A stretch of DNA of 35,935 nt from an uncultured bacterium (GTDB lineage: Bacteria; Bacillota_I; Bacilli_A; Erysipelotrichales; Erysipelotrichaceae): NCBI GenBank assembly GCA_903919545.1, contig CAIXIN010000162.1, forward strand, positions 1 through 35,935, given 5' to 3'. Below, piece by piece: positions 1 to 9,117 of this stretch (its first letter is position 1; every line of letters starts with the position of its first letter). Below the pieces are notes generated by a model. That model was not told the DNA's origin, ran no database searches, and saw nothing but the letters and a program-made list of their open reading frames with translations. A program made the position numbers and the translations under genes.

Positions 1-1185
1 CATTTGACCGATTTTAGACATAAAGGTTCTTGTCCCAAAAAACATACCTTCTCTTCTTACACCAGTTCTCTTCGCATCATATTCCGCAATATCAGCGATG
101 ACCGCATTAGGTAAGATCCCAAAGACAGCCATAGGAATAGAAGCTAAGGCAACCAATAGATAAGCTTGAAGTGTTGTAGAGATCGGCATCATCCCCATAA
201 ACGCTCCTGCAATATACACAAACACAAACATCACGAAGGCTCCTAATAGTAAGCTTTTCTTGCCTACTTTCTTAGCCAATAGATTAACAGGGACATAGAA
301 GATAAAGGATCCTACACCTAATAGAATAAACAAGGTCCCAAACATCGTATCCGGTAATTTAAGTAAGACCGTAATATAGTAGAGCAAAGACGATTGAAAC
401 ATCGTCACGGCGACCCAATAGACCAAATCCGATAAAGCAAACACTGTGAATTCACGATTAGCGAAAGTAGCCTTGATGGATTCCATCATCTTCATCTCTG
501 AAGGTACAGATTCACAGTAACGTTTCTCATCGATCGCAAAGACAGGGATCAACATAAAGACCATCGCAATTACCGATAGAATCGCTATCGCAATTCTTAC
601 CGCGACATCCGGTGTATACCCCATCCCAATGAACACATTCCATAAGGTAGGAGCTTGAGAAGCTACCGCTGCCCCTAAGAACCAAGTTACTGAAATCAAG
701 GTCGATAGATTCAATCTTTCTTGAGGTGTATGACCAAGTTCAGACAGTAAGGCAAAGAAAGGTGTCACATACATTGTAATGAATAAATAATACAAGGTGA
801 TGGATACGATCAAGAAGACCGCATTCCATGGACTTTCTGAATTAAAGGGAGACCAAAACACCAATACAGTAGATATGGCTACAGGAACCGCTGAGTTTCT
901 CATAAATGAGATTCGGCGGCCTTTTTTAGATTTACTACGATCGCTTAATGTGGCGATCCAAGGATCTGTGATTGCATCCCAGAAACGACCAAACATCGTA
1001 ATGGCCCCAATAATACTGACAAAGCCAAAGAATGTGATCTGAGGAATAAAGATAGATATCCCAGATTCTTTCGTTGGGATATAATAGAAAATCAAATACG
1101 ATCCAATCAATCCAGATAAGAGTGACCATCCGAATTGACCCAAAGCATAAGCAATCTGTTTAGACAAAGGCAGCTTTTCTTTCAT
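1..1185 (-). CDS. GPH-family (glycoside-pentoside-hexuronide) cation symporter / MFS transporter, 3' end outside window
   Basis: Manual reverse translation from ATG at 1185: [37 protein letters not shown]...[38 protein letters not shown]..., the typical GPH 'DAitDP..a.lSDr...GRR' motif; open to the window edge, so absent from the ORF track. Confidence 0.88.
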   Translation of the reverse strand, partial: [395 protein letters not shown]

Positions 1186-1195
1186 TTTTTTCTCC

Positions 1196-1864
1196 CTACC
1201 CTTTCGGGTTTCTTATATAGGTTCTCGCCATATCTATGACGATCTTTACTTGATCCAACTTCCCTATCAATTCATCCTCATCGATGATGTCTCCTCTTAG
1301 AGTCAACTTTTGAGCCAAACTCATCAATGTATGCGTGATCGTATAATAGAAGGCTTCTAAATCTAGATCATTTCTAATGGATCCATCCTTTACACCATCA
1401 CTCAACGACTTCATAAACAATGATTTCGTTGAGCCTATGGTTTGGGCATAGCTCGATAAACGACTTTGAGCAATGGATTGACCAACGATGAAATTATCGA
1501 AGTATTCTAAAAAACGCAAAGCTGAAGGAAGCTCAAGATATAGCTGAGGTGTTACATTGAGATAACGCATGACTTGATCTAATCCGTTTCCTTTTAGTGA
1601 TGCATCTTCCTTGATGACATCAAAATAAGGATTGATTTGATTCTTCCATAAACAATTGGCTGCCGCTAAAGCCAAATCGAATTTCGTTGATAAATATCGA
1701 TAAACTGAGGCTACACCCACATCCGCTTTTTGGGCAACCATCAACATGGTGGTATTTTCTATACCTTGGGTACTAAATAACTCTAACGCAGCTAAAACAA
1801 CTTCATCGATGCGTTGTTGTTTAACCCCTTCTTTAATGAGATCCTTGTCTTTGTTTGATGTCAT
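1196..1864 (-). CDS. TetR/AcrR family transcriptional regulator
   Basis: N-terminal HTH: RIDEVVLAALELFSTQGIENTTMLMVAQKADVGVASVYRYLSTKFDL. Start moved from 1942 to 1864 (MTSNKDKD...) because a TATAAT-like -10 and an inverted repeat lie inside the longer ORF. Confidence 0.88.
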   Translation of the reverse strand: MTSNKDKDLIKEGVKQQRIDEVVLAALELFSTQGIENTTMLMVAQKADVGVASVYRYLSTKFDLALAAANCLWKNQINPYFDVIKEDASLKGNGLDQVMRYLNVTPQLYLELPSALRFLEYFDNFIVGQSIAQSRLSSYAQTIGSTKSLFMKSLSDGVKDGSIRNDLDLEAFYYTITHTLMSLAQKLTLRGDIIDEDELIGKLDQVKIVIDMARTYIRNPKG

Positions 1865-1873
1865 GTTTTTAAT

Positions 1874-1890
1874 TGATAGTGTGACTATCA
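1874..1890. promoter_or_regulatory. Perfect inverted repeat TGATAGT-GTG-ACTATCA just upstream of the TetR start, putative operator
   Basis: Direct reading of 1874-1890; sits between a TATAAT-like element (complement of about 1900-1910) and the tetR start. Confidence 0.6.
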
Positions 1891-1971
1891 CTCTTAAGTT
1901 TATTATATCACAGTGTCTCATCCTGTATACATTGAATTTCATATAAAATAAGCAGAGTTAAGCTTAGTTCA

Positions 1972-2001
1972 TTGTGTGAGCCTAATAAATAAGCGTATAA
2001 T
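1972..2001 (+). promoter_or_regulatory. Sigma70-like promoter for the ABC transporter operon
   Basis: TTGTGT (1972-1977), 18-nt spacer, TATAAT (1996-2001), ahead of ATG at 2029. Confidence 0.5.
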
Positions 2002-2028
2002 TTTGGTGTTAAATAGGAACCAATCAAC

Positions 2029-2736
2029 ATGAACAGTATCATCGAATTCAAAGGCGTTAAGAAACATTATAAAATCGGAGAAGTTACCATTGAAGCCCTT
2101 AAAGGGGTAGATTTTACAATCAAAAAAGGTGAATTCGTGGTGATCTTAGGTGCCTCTGGCGCTGGTAAATCAACCATCCTTAATCTATTAGGAGGTATGG
2201 ATACAGCAACTTATGGGGACATCATGGTTCAAGGCGAAAACATCACGAAATATAAGGATAAGAAGTTGACTCAATATCGAAGAGAAAAGATTGGCTTTGT
2301 CTTTCAATTCTACAATTTGATTTCAAATTTAACCGCATTAGAAAATGTAGAATTCGCTTCGGCCGTTTCGAAAAATGCGTTTAGTCCAAAAGATATTTTA
2401 GCTAAGGTCGGATTGACTGATCGCGCCAATAACTTCCCTACTCAGCTTTCAGGTGGTGAGCAACAACGTGTCGCCATCGCCAGAGCTGTCGCGAAGAATC
2501 CACTTCTACTTCTATGTGACGAACCTACAGGTGCACTAGATGATGTGAGTGGACAATCCATATTGAATCTATTAGATGAACTTAATCGAGACCTTCATAA
2601 GACCATTGTCTTGATTACGCATAATGCTCAAATCGCTCAGATGGCCAATAAAGTGATCCATGTGCGTAATGGTTTAGTAGATGAAATCCTCATCAATGAG
2701 ACAAGAAAGCAAGTCTCGGAGATTGATTGGAAATGA
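2029..2736 (+). CDS. ABC transporter ATP-binding protein (LolD/MacB-like)
   Basis: Walker [10 protein letters not shown], signature [14 protein letters not shown], Walker [13 protein letters not shown]. Confidence 0.95.
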   Translation: MNSIIEFKGVKKHYKIGEVTIEALKGVDFTIKKGEFVVILGASGAGKSTILNLLGGMDTATYGDIMVQGENITKYKDKKLTQYRREKIGFVFQFYNLISNLTALENVEFASAVSKNAFSPKDILAKVGLTDRANNFPTQLSGGEQQRVAIARAVAKNPLLLLCDEPTGALDDVSGQSILNLLDELNRDLHKTIVLITHNAQIAQMANKVIHVRNGLVDEILINETRKQVSEIDWK

Positions 2737-5318
2737 AGCATCTTTTTCTAAGATCCTTACGAGAGGTAAAATCTACTTTAGGGCAATTTATCTCCATCAT
2801 ACTCATCATTGCGATAGGAAGCGCTATTTTTAGTGGGCTTTTCTCAACGGTTACTCTTATTGAGTCATGGTTGAACGATTACTATACAAGTACGAACTTT
2901 GCGGATGCTTGGGTCTATGTAAAACCTGCAGATGTTGATCAGATCAAGATCTATCAAAATGATAATCCCGAGATTACGATTGAAGGTCGTGCTTCTTTTC
3001 AATTGGAGTCTGTATTAAAAGGTGAATCGGTTACTTATCGTTTCTATACGAAGACAGACATCAATGGATTGATGTTGATGCAAGGAACGACCAACGTAAA
3101 AGACAATGAGATCCTAATCGATGCTTCTTTCGCAGAAACCAACCTATTAGAGCTCAATGATGAAATATCTATACTAGTAGATGATGAAGTCTATACCTAC
3201 ATCATCAAAGGTATCTTCCATAGTTCTGAGTTTGCGTATAAATCAAAAGATTTCTCAGAATCCATCAGTAATAAAAAAGGATTCGGGATCATTTATGCGA
3301 CACCTGAAGTTTTAAGTGAACTCAATCATCATTCTGATCTCTATAAAGATGCCCTATCAGAAGCTACGATCAAATTTGATGAAGCACAAGTTAAACTCGA
3401 TGATGCCCATCAAGTATTGATCGATCAACAAGCCGATTTGGATCTTCAAAAAGCTCAGATCATCTCAGCGTATTCTGCGAATCTACTTATGATGCAACAA
3501 ATCTTAGCTACATTAGTACCTTATCAAAAACTTCTAGATGATGCTAAAGCGGATTATGAGCTAGCACTATCTGATTTCCAAATCGAAAAAGCAAATGCTT
3601 TATCTGATATAGAAAACCTTACTACGGATGTCTTTGAACTTCTAATCAAAGGAAAAACACCTCAAATAGAGGCTTTTGTGATATCTCTTGAGACTCAAGA
3701 TCAATATGTGAATCATCGTTTACGCAAGGATCATCCTGCCTTTACGATGCTAGATAATGTGTTATCTCCTATTAAGGTTATGACAACGATATTTCCTATT
3801 CTTTTTTTCTTAGTAGCCAGCATCATCATCTTGATTTCTATGTCTAAAACGATCGAGAATGAACGAACACAGATCGCGATCTTTAAAGCATTAGGCTTTA
3901 AGAAATCTACGATTAGATTAAGCTATCTCTTCTATGGATGGTGGGCTGCGATCATCGGTTCTATTCCTTTTGCGCTCTTAGGCAATTATATGATTCCACG
4001 AATCCTAATGGCCATCTTTACGACACGTTACAGTATGCCTCCTGTACCTTTTAAGATCTATTGGTCTTATAACTTGATTGCCTTAGGTCTTTCTTTATTC
4101 TTCTCTAGTATTGCGATCTTATTGGCGCTAAGATCTATTCTCAAAGAGATTCCCGCTCAAGGGATGCGCCCAAAAGCACCTAAATCTACTCAACGCTCTT
4201 CATTAGAACGTTGGCCTTGGTTTTGGACAAAACTATCCTATACACAAAAATTGATCACTCGTAATATCTTGATGGGTAAAGTCAAGATCCTATTGAGTTC
4301 GATTGGGATCGTAGGCTCTATTGCCTTATTGATTACAGGGTTATCACTTAGAAATTCTGCCTCGCAGATGATCAATGGATCGATCAATACCTATAAGTTC
4401 CAATATGCGATCAAGACTTCTGAAAATATGGAGATCAGTGATCTTCAATTACCAATAGACACAGAAATAATAGAAAGAACCAAGATCTTTGCGGGTGAAA
4501 GCGAAGACTTAAGTTTGATCGTTCAAGTAATAGAAACAGATGAACAATTGCTTGCGATAAAAGATCACTCTGGAAAAGTGATCGAAATGAAAGATGATAC
4601 GGTCATCATTACCAAAGCCATGGCTATTGTGTTCGATCTTAAGGTTAATGATCGTGTTGATTTTTTCATCGATGATGTACCCTATTCATTGATCATCACC
4701 AACATCAGTAATCAATACCTCAACAAAAGCATCTCCATCAGTTTCACTCAAGCTGACAGCTTAGGTCTCGAAATAAGTACTGATAAGTTTTATATCTCTA
4801 CCCCATCTCAAGAAATCAAACAAGCTGAGGTCGATACCTTACTAGAAGAACCAAGCATCTTAGCTGTAGATACTAAGATCAAATATCAAGATACTGCCAA
4901 TGAGGTGATGAAGATGCTCAACAGTATCATCATGGTCATTGTTCTTTCTGCACTGCTTCTTTCAATTACAGTCATTTATAATCTTGCTTCTATCAATATC
5001 TTTGATCGACAAAGAGAGCTTGCTACCTTAAGAGTATTAGGATATACCGTAAGAGAAGTTGAAAATCTTGTCTACGCAGAGAATTATCTCCTAACTTTCC
5101 TAGGTGCCATTGGTGGATTACCTGCAGGGATCTATCTATCTCAAACCATCGCACGATTGGTTTCAAGTAAAGAATTCATTATGAGTGGCGAAATAAGCCC
5201 TCTTATCATCGCTTTGTCACTCTTTGCGGGTTTCTTCTTTACCTTTATGACGAATCGTATCTTAAGAAGAAAGATCGTAATGATCAAATTGGTAGAATCT
5301 CTTAAAGCCGTTGAATAA
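2727..5318 (+). CDS. FtsX/MacB-like ABC transporter permease (two FtsX domains)
   Basis: 863 aa, overlaps the ATPase ORF; N-terminal TM, periplasmic-type domain with helical insertion, TM clusters with FtsX-type 'ALGFKKSTIRLSY' and 'LRVLGYTVREVENLVYAENYLLT'. Confidence 0.92.
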   Translation: MEMKHLFLRSLREVKSTLGQFISIILIIAIGSAIFSGLFSTVTLIESWLNDYYTSTNFADAWVYVKPADVDQIKIYQNDNPEITIEGRASFQLESVLKGESVTYRFYTKTDINGLMLMQGTTNVKDNEILIDASFAETNLLELNDEISILVDDEVYTYIIKGIFHSSEFAYKSKDFSESISNKKGFGIIYATPEVLSELNHHSDLYKDALSEATIKFDEAQVKLDDAHQVLIDQQADLDLQKAQIISAYSANLLMMQQILATLVPYQKLLDDAKADYELALSDFQIEKANALSDIENLTTDVFELLIKGKTPQIEAFVISLETQDQYVNHRLRKDHPAFTMLDNVLSPIKVMTTIFPILFFLVASIIILISMSKTIENERTQIAIFKALGFKKSTIRLSYLFYGWWAAIIGSIPFALLGNYMIPRILMAIFTTRYSMPPVPFKIYWSYNLIALGLSLFFSSIAILLALRSILKEIPAQGMRPKAPKSTQRSSLERWPWFWTKLSYTQKLITRNILMGKVKILLSSIGIVGSIALLITGLSLRNSASQMINGSINTYKFQYAIKTSENMEISDLQLPIDTEIIERTKIFAGESEDLSLIVQVIETDEQLLAIKDHSGKVIEMKDDTVIITKAMAIVFDLKVNDRVDFFIDDVPYSLIITNISNQYLNKSISISFTQADSLGLEISTDKFYISTPSQEIKQAEVDTLLEEPSILAVDTKIKYQDTANEVMKMLNSIIMVIVLSALLLSITVIYNLASINIFDRQRELATLRVLGYTVREVENLVYAENYLLTFLGAIGGLPAGIYLSQTIARLVSSKEFIMSGEISPLIIALSLFAGFFFTFMTNRILRRKIVMIKLVESLKAVE

Positions 5319-5324
5319 TCAAAT

Positions 5325-5348
5325 AAAAAGTCAGAAATCTGACTTTTG
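5325..5348. terminator. Bidirectional intrinsic terminator
   Basis: AAAAGTCAGA-AA-TCTGACTTTT between convergent genes. Confidence 0.8.
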
Positions 5349-5349
5349 T

Positions 5350-5991
5350 TTATTTACCCATCTCACTTACATAGGCATTTCTTATGATCTCAACGAATTG
5401 TTCAATAGGCTGAGCTCCAGGAATTACTGATTTCTTATTGATTCTAAAATAAGGAACTCCTCTGATGTTCATGGCTTTGGCTTCTGCAATATCTGATAAG
5501 ACTAGATCCTTCAGCTTATCTGAATACAGCATCGCTTTGATTTCATCTTTATCCATTCCTACAGATTCTCCTAGACTTCTTAAGTAATCGAAATCAGCTA
5601 GATTTTTACCAGTGGTAAAATAAGCATCATAAAGTGTCGCATTAAGGATCTTCGCTTGTGCCTTGTCTGCCATCTTTAGTAAACGATGTGCATCTAGAGT
5701 ATTGGTAGCCTTAACGATATCATAGTTATAGGTCAGTCCAATCGCAGCCGCTTTATTGACCACATTGCTCATCATAGCCTTGGCTTCAGTCAAAGAAACT
5801 CCATATTTAGCCGCTAATGCTTCTGTGGTGCTTTGACGAGCGACCTTAGGCGCTGAAGGATCAAGTTGATATGCTTTATAAATGATTTCTACTTTATCTG
5901 TTAGTTTAAGTTCAGCTAAAGCTCTTTCAAGATGAACTTTACCGATGTAACAAAACGGACAATTATAATCAGACCATATTTCAATTTTCAT
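5350..5991 (-). CDS. DsbA-family oxidoreductase, FrnE-like
   Basis: MKIEIWSDYNCPFCYIGKVHLERAL...; CxxC 'CPFC', 'RGVPYFRINKKSVIPGAQP'. Start adjusted to the internal Met. Confidence 0.9.
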   Translation of the reverse strand: MKIEIWSDYNCPFCYIGKVHLERALAELKLTDKVEIIYKAYQLDPSAPKVARQSTTEALAAKYGVSLTEAKAMMSNVVNKAAAIGLTYNYDIVKATNTLDAHRLLKMADKAQAKILNATLYDAYFTTGKNLADFDYLRSLGESVGMDKDEIKAMLYSDKLKDLVLSDIAEAKAMNIRGVPYFRINKKSVIPGAQPIEQFVEIIRNAYVSEMGK

Positions 5992-6056
5992 AAAAAACCT
6001 CACTTACTTGTATATTATACGATAAAGTGAGGTCTTATTGTGTTTTTAAGCTTGAA

Positions 6057-6584
6057 TCAAAGTTCGAAATCGTTATCTACCTTAGCTAAGAGAACCACAT
6101 AATTATGGCCATAGACCTTAGCGCATTTTGGACAAGTCGTATAAAATAGGAAGACTTCTTTTAAACTTCGATCTTTTTGATGAAGTTCCTCATCGAAATC
6201 TTTCATCCAAGTCGATATATTTCTAAAGTCTCCATCCTGGACTCTACAATAATATCTTCCTTCTACTTTTTGAGAAGGATATTTAGACACTGGTCCTTTA
6301 ACCAGAAAATAGTGATCACATTTAAACGCAGAAATATCTTGAGATAAGATCAAGTAACGATCAGAATAAGCTGCTTTGGCCTCATCTATGTCTTTTTGGA
6401 CCTTGGTCATAACTTTATCTAGATTAACAGGGACATACATAAAGCTTTTAGATTGAGCTTTAATAAACGAATAGGCACTAAAATCATAAATCATCTTATC
6501 CCATTTTTCAGGATGAAAAATCGGACAACAATCTGTAACCTTATCTTCACTAGAAAATGATGGGATTTCAGTCATAATGATCAT
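6057..6584 (-). CDS. Conserved protein of a family often annotated 'hydrolase' (CCPxFxPExWD ... CPKCAKxYGHNY motifs)
   Basis: MIIMTEIPSF...DCCPIFHPEKWDKM...YTTCPKCAKVYGHNYVVLLAKV; start adjusted to 6584 behind AAGGAG. Family recognition is from memory. Confidence 0.6.
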   Translation of the reverse strand: MIIMTEIPSFSSEDKVTDCCPIFHPEKWDKMIYDFSAYSFIKAQSKSFMYVPVNLDKVMTKVQKDIDEAKAAYSDRYLILSQDISAFKCDHYFLVKGPVSKYPSQKVEGRYYCRVQDGDFRNISTWMKDFDEELHQKDRSLKEVFLFYTTCPKCAKVYGHNYVVLLAKVDNDFEL

Positions 6585-6646
6585 AGAGATTTTCTCCTTA
6601 ACCCCATTGTAGCGCACATTTTTTAAATGTGAAGCAATACAACTCA

Positions 6647-6671
6647 ATAAAAAAGGTCCTTAGTAGGACCT
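6647..6671 (-). terminator. Intrinsic terminator downstream of the lipoprotein operon
   Basis: Minus strand AGGTCCTACTAAGGACCTTTTTT. Confidence 0.75.
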
Positions 6672-6687
6672 AATAGGATTGTTGTAA

Positions 6688-8181
6688 TTAATTAAACCAT
6701 TTTTCTATCTTCAGCATATCTTTAACTTCATCTAAGTCGATCCTAATATCAAATTCACCTTCACTAAAGTCCATCGTTGGGCCTGTATTATCATAATTAG
6801 AGAGGTGAATATAACGGTTTATGCCATCTTCGATAAGGGAAACTTGAAGTGTATCAATCAATTCATCTAGATCATAAGTCTCAGAGAGATAATCTTTTAT
6901 ATATTTGGTCAAGACTGTTTTTAGATATGTTCGATAATCTGTACCAGCTTTAAAAATATCGTTGTATCCTATGACACTACCATCTTGTCTATAGGTCCTT
7001 TCAGTTCTGATTACACTAGCATCCATTCCTTGTGTATTGATGTTGACTTTAACCGTCATATAAGGACCTACTGGAACAGCTTCAAAAACATAATATAGGC
7101 TTTCTATATTGGTGTAGATCATCTTATTTATAGTAGTTTCACCTTGATTAATCAATTTATCTCTAAGTTTAACGAAGGTTGAAGATAATTCATCATCACG
7201 AGTGATACTCTTGATGATTTTTACTCCATTGATTGTTTCAGTTTCTGTCGTAGTGTTATTGGGATAGAGATAGTTGTTTTGAGTACCAACTATCTTATTG
7301 GTAAAAAGAGAACCCTCAGAAGTCATAAAACGTTGACCAAACGCCAGAATTGAACTTATTTTCGAGAATGGAATATAAACACAAGTTGGGTTGGTGAATT
7401 CTGTATACTCTTGATCAAAACATAGGTGAATACCTTCATAATATAATCCAAAATCCACATCTCCTCTGATACCTCCAAAGCCACCTTTATAAGATGAAGT
7501 ATTCCAATCTAATTGATTAAATTCAGGGTCAACTTTAGATAATAGATCCACTAAAACCAATTCGTTGATCGCTTGGACATAATTACTTCCATTGATGAAC
7601 AAGTCACTGAAATTTATCTCATCTCCTGTGTTCAAATCGATGTTGATCTGATCGCTTACATATAAATCATTAAAAAAACGACCGACTCTTGGAGGTACAT
7701 TGGTAATAAAATCAACATAAAAAGCTAGAGATAAAATATTGTTATAGTTAAACTGTGCATAAACACTGATATTGAGTGATTCCACAATTGTTGTTTCAAG
7801 TGGATACTTAACATACATCCCATCATAAGGTGGAATAAGTTTAAAATCGACATACTTCTTATACTCAGTGATCTTATCTTCAATCAATTGATTGATTGAA
7901 GATTCTATGGTTTCATCAATCAAGCCATCCATTACCAAGGTATTCCATTGGATTTCGACCCCATCGCTGGTAGTCTCATGATTATCCCAATTATAGTCCT
8001 CGAAAAAGTTGTTATTGATAAATCGAGTCGCTGTATCTGCAGAACTTACTGTTCCTGTAGGATCTTTAAATGGAATAAACGCAGGTTTACTCAGATCAGG
8101 TAATTCAGGAAGAACTTCCACTTTTGGAGCACAAGAGCTTAAAAGCAAGCCACTTAATATAAGAATGAAGATCTTCTTCAT
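6688..8181 (-). CDS. Lipoprotein with DUF3298/RsiV-like C-terminal features
   Basis: Lipobox LLLSSC; 'INIDLNTGDEINFSDLFINGSNYVQAINELV' resembles the DUF3298 'dL.tGk...l.DLF' signature and a second similar segment occurs near the C-terminus. Confidence 0.6.
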   Translation of the reverse strand: MKKIFILILSGLLLSSCAPKVEVLPELPDLSKPAFIPFKDPTGTVSSADTATRFINNNFFEDYNWDNHETTSDGVEIQWNTLVMDGLIDETIESSINQLIEDKITEYKKYVDFKLIPPYDGMYVKYPLETTIVESLNISVYAQFNYNNILSLAFYVDFITNVPPRVGRFFNDLYVSDQINIDLNTGDEINFSDLFINGSNYVQAINELVLVDLLSKVDPEFNQLDWNTSSYKGGFGGIRGDVDFGLYYEGIHLCFDQEYTEFTNPTCVYIPFSKISSILAFGQRFMTSEGSLFTNKIVGTQNNYLYPNNTTTETETINGVKIIKSITRDDELSSTFVKLRDKLINQGETTINKMIYTNIESLYYVFEAVPVGPYMTVKVNINTQGMDASVIRTERTYRQDGSVIGYNDIFKAGTDYRTYLKTVLTKYIKDYLSETYDLDELIDTLQVSLIEDGINRYIHLSNYDNTGPTMDFSEGEFDIRIDLDEVKDMLKIEKWFN

Positions 8182-9050
8182 TTAAGTTTTACGTATCCAG
8201 CATTTTCCATCAATTGTTGGCCTTCTTCACTTAAGATATAGTTTACTATTCTTATCGCATCTTTATCGGTTTCAGGATCAACACAGTAGGCCGCATAATA
8301 GTTGGTTCTAATAGGATATGATCCATTTGAAATGGTGGTAGGTGTAGGTGCGATCCCATCGACTTTCAACATCTTTACCTTAGGATTGACTTCCATATCC
8401 GTCACATAGTAATAAAAGGAGTAACCAATCGCATCGGGTTTGTTGTCATATTGGGATACTGAAGAAATTAAACCTTCCATCGCATCTTCGATCCAATCTA
8501 AAGGAGGATCCATCGGTGTAAGATCTTTCATAACGAGATCTAGAAATCCTGTTTGAGATCCTGAATTGACAGGTCTTTGAAGGGCTCTGATTACCACATC
8601 TTCTCCTCCTAATTCTTTCCAATTTGTGATCTCACCTGAATAGATCTTTTGGATCTGTTCAAAAGTCAAAGAATCGATAGGATTATCAATATTGGTCAAA
8701 AAGACAAATGCTTCTGAGACGATAGGTATGATCTGTAGTTCACATTGTTTCTTTATCGCATAGGTTGATTCTTCTATTGAAGGACCTGTCACAAAAATCA
8801 AATTGGCTTTATGATCGATAAGATTCACATAGGCTTGATGTGTCTTATTGTGTAAGACATAGGGTCTTACTTCCTCTACTGTCTTACGAGTCAAGGTTGC
8901 CATCAATGCTTCTGATAAAGGAATCGTGACGGTTGAGCCATCGATCACAGGATAAGTTTCCATGGTAAAGAGTGGTCTAATCTCAACCACCTCTTTTGGC
9001 GTACATCCCGCCCATAAAATCACCATTAAAATCAGTATTATTTTTCTCAT
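8178..9050 (-). CDS. PstS-like phosphate-type substrate-binding lipoprotein
   Basis: Lipobox 'ILWAGC'; 'IYSGEITNWKELGGEDVVIRALQRPVNSGSQTGFLDLV' is PstS-like; 4-nt overlap with the downstream lipoprotein. Start adjusted to MRKIILIL. Confidence 0.82.
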   Translation of the reverse strand: MRKIILILMVILWAGCTPKEVVEIRPLFTMETYPVIDGSTVTIPLSEALMATLTRKTVEEVRPYVLHNKTHQAYVNLIDHKANLIFVTGPSIEESTYAIKKQCELQIIPIVSEAFVFLTNIDNPIDSLTFEQIQKIYSGEITNWKELGGEDVVIRALQRPVNSGSQTGFLDLVMKDLTPMDPPLDWIEDAMEGLISSVSQYDNKPDAIGYSFYYYVTDMEVNPKVKMLKVDGIAPTPTTISNGSYPIRTNYYAAYCVDPETDKDAIRIVNYILSEEGQQLMENAGYVKLK

Positions 9051-9093
9051 TTTCCACCTCATAGTCTTATTATAACACGATTCTATACATTAA

Positions 9094-9117
9094 AAATCTC
9101 TTATAGACAAGAGATTT
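9094..9117 (-). terminator. Possible intrinsic terminator overlapping the acyltransferase stop codon
   Basis: AAATCTCTT-N6-AAGAGATTT followed on the minus strand by T-run. Confidence 0.5.

Noticed and set aside
797-1129. ORFs 797-1042 (+) and 935-1129 (-)
   Set aside because: Both are out-of-frame or antisense readings of the GPH symporter gene, whose real frame runs through the region to the window edge.
1865-1942. Upstream start codon for TetR (MKFNVYRMRHCDIINLRV...)
   Set aside because: This segment contains a TATAAT-like promoter element and operator-like palindrome, and the extension does not resemble TetR N-termini.
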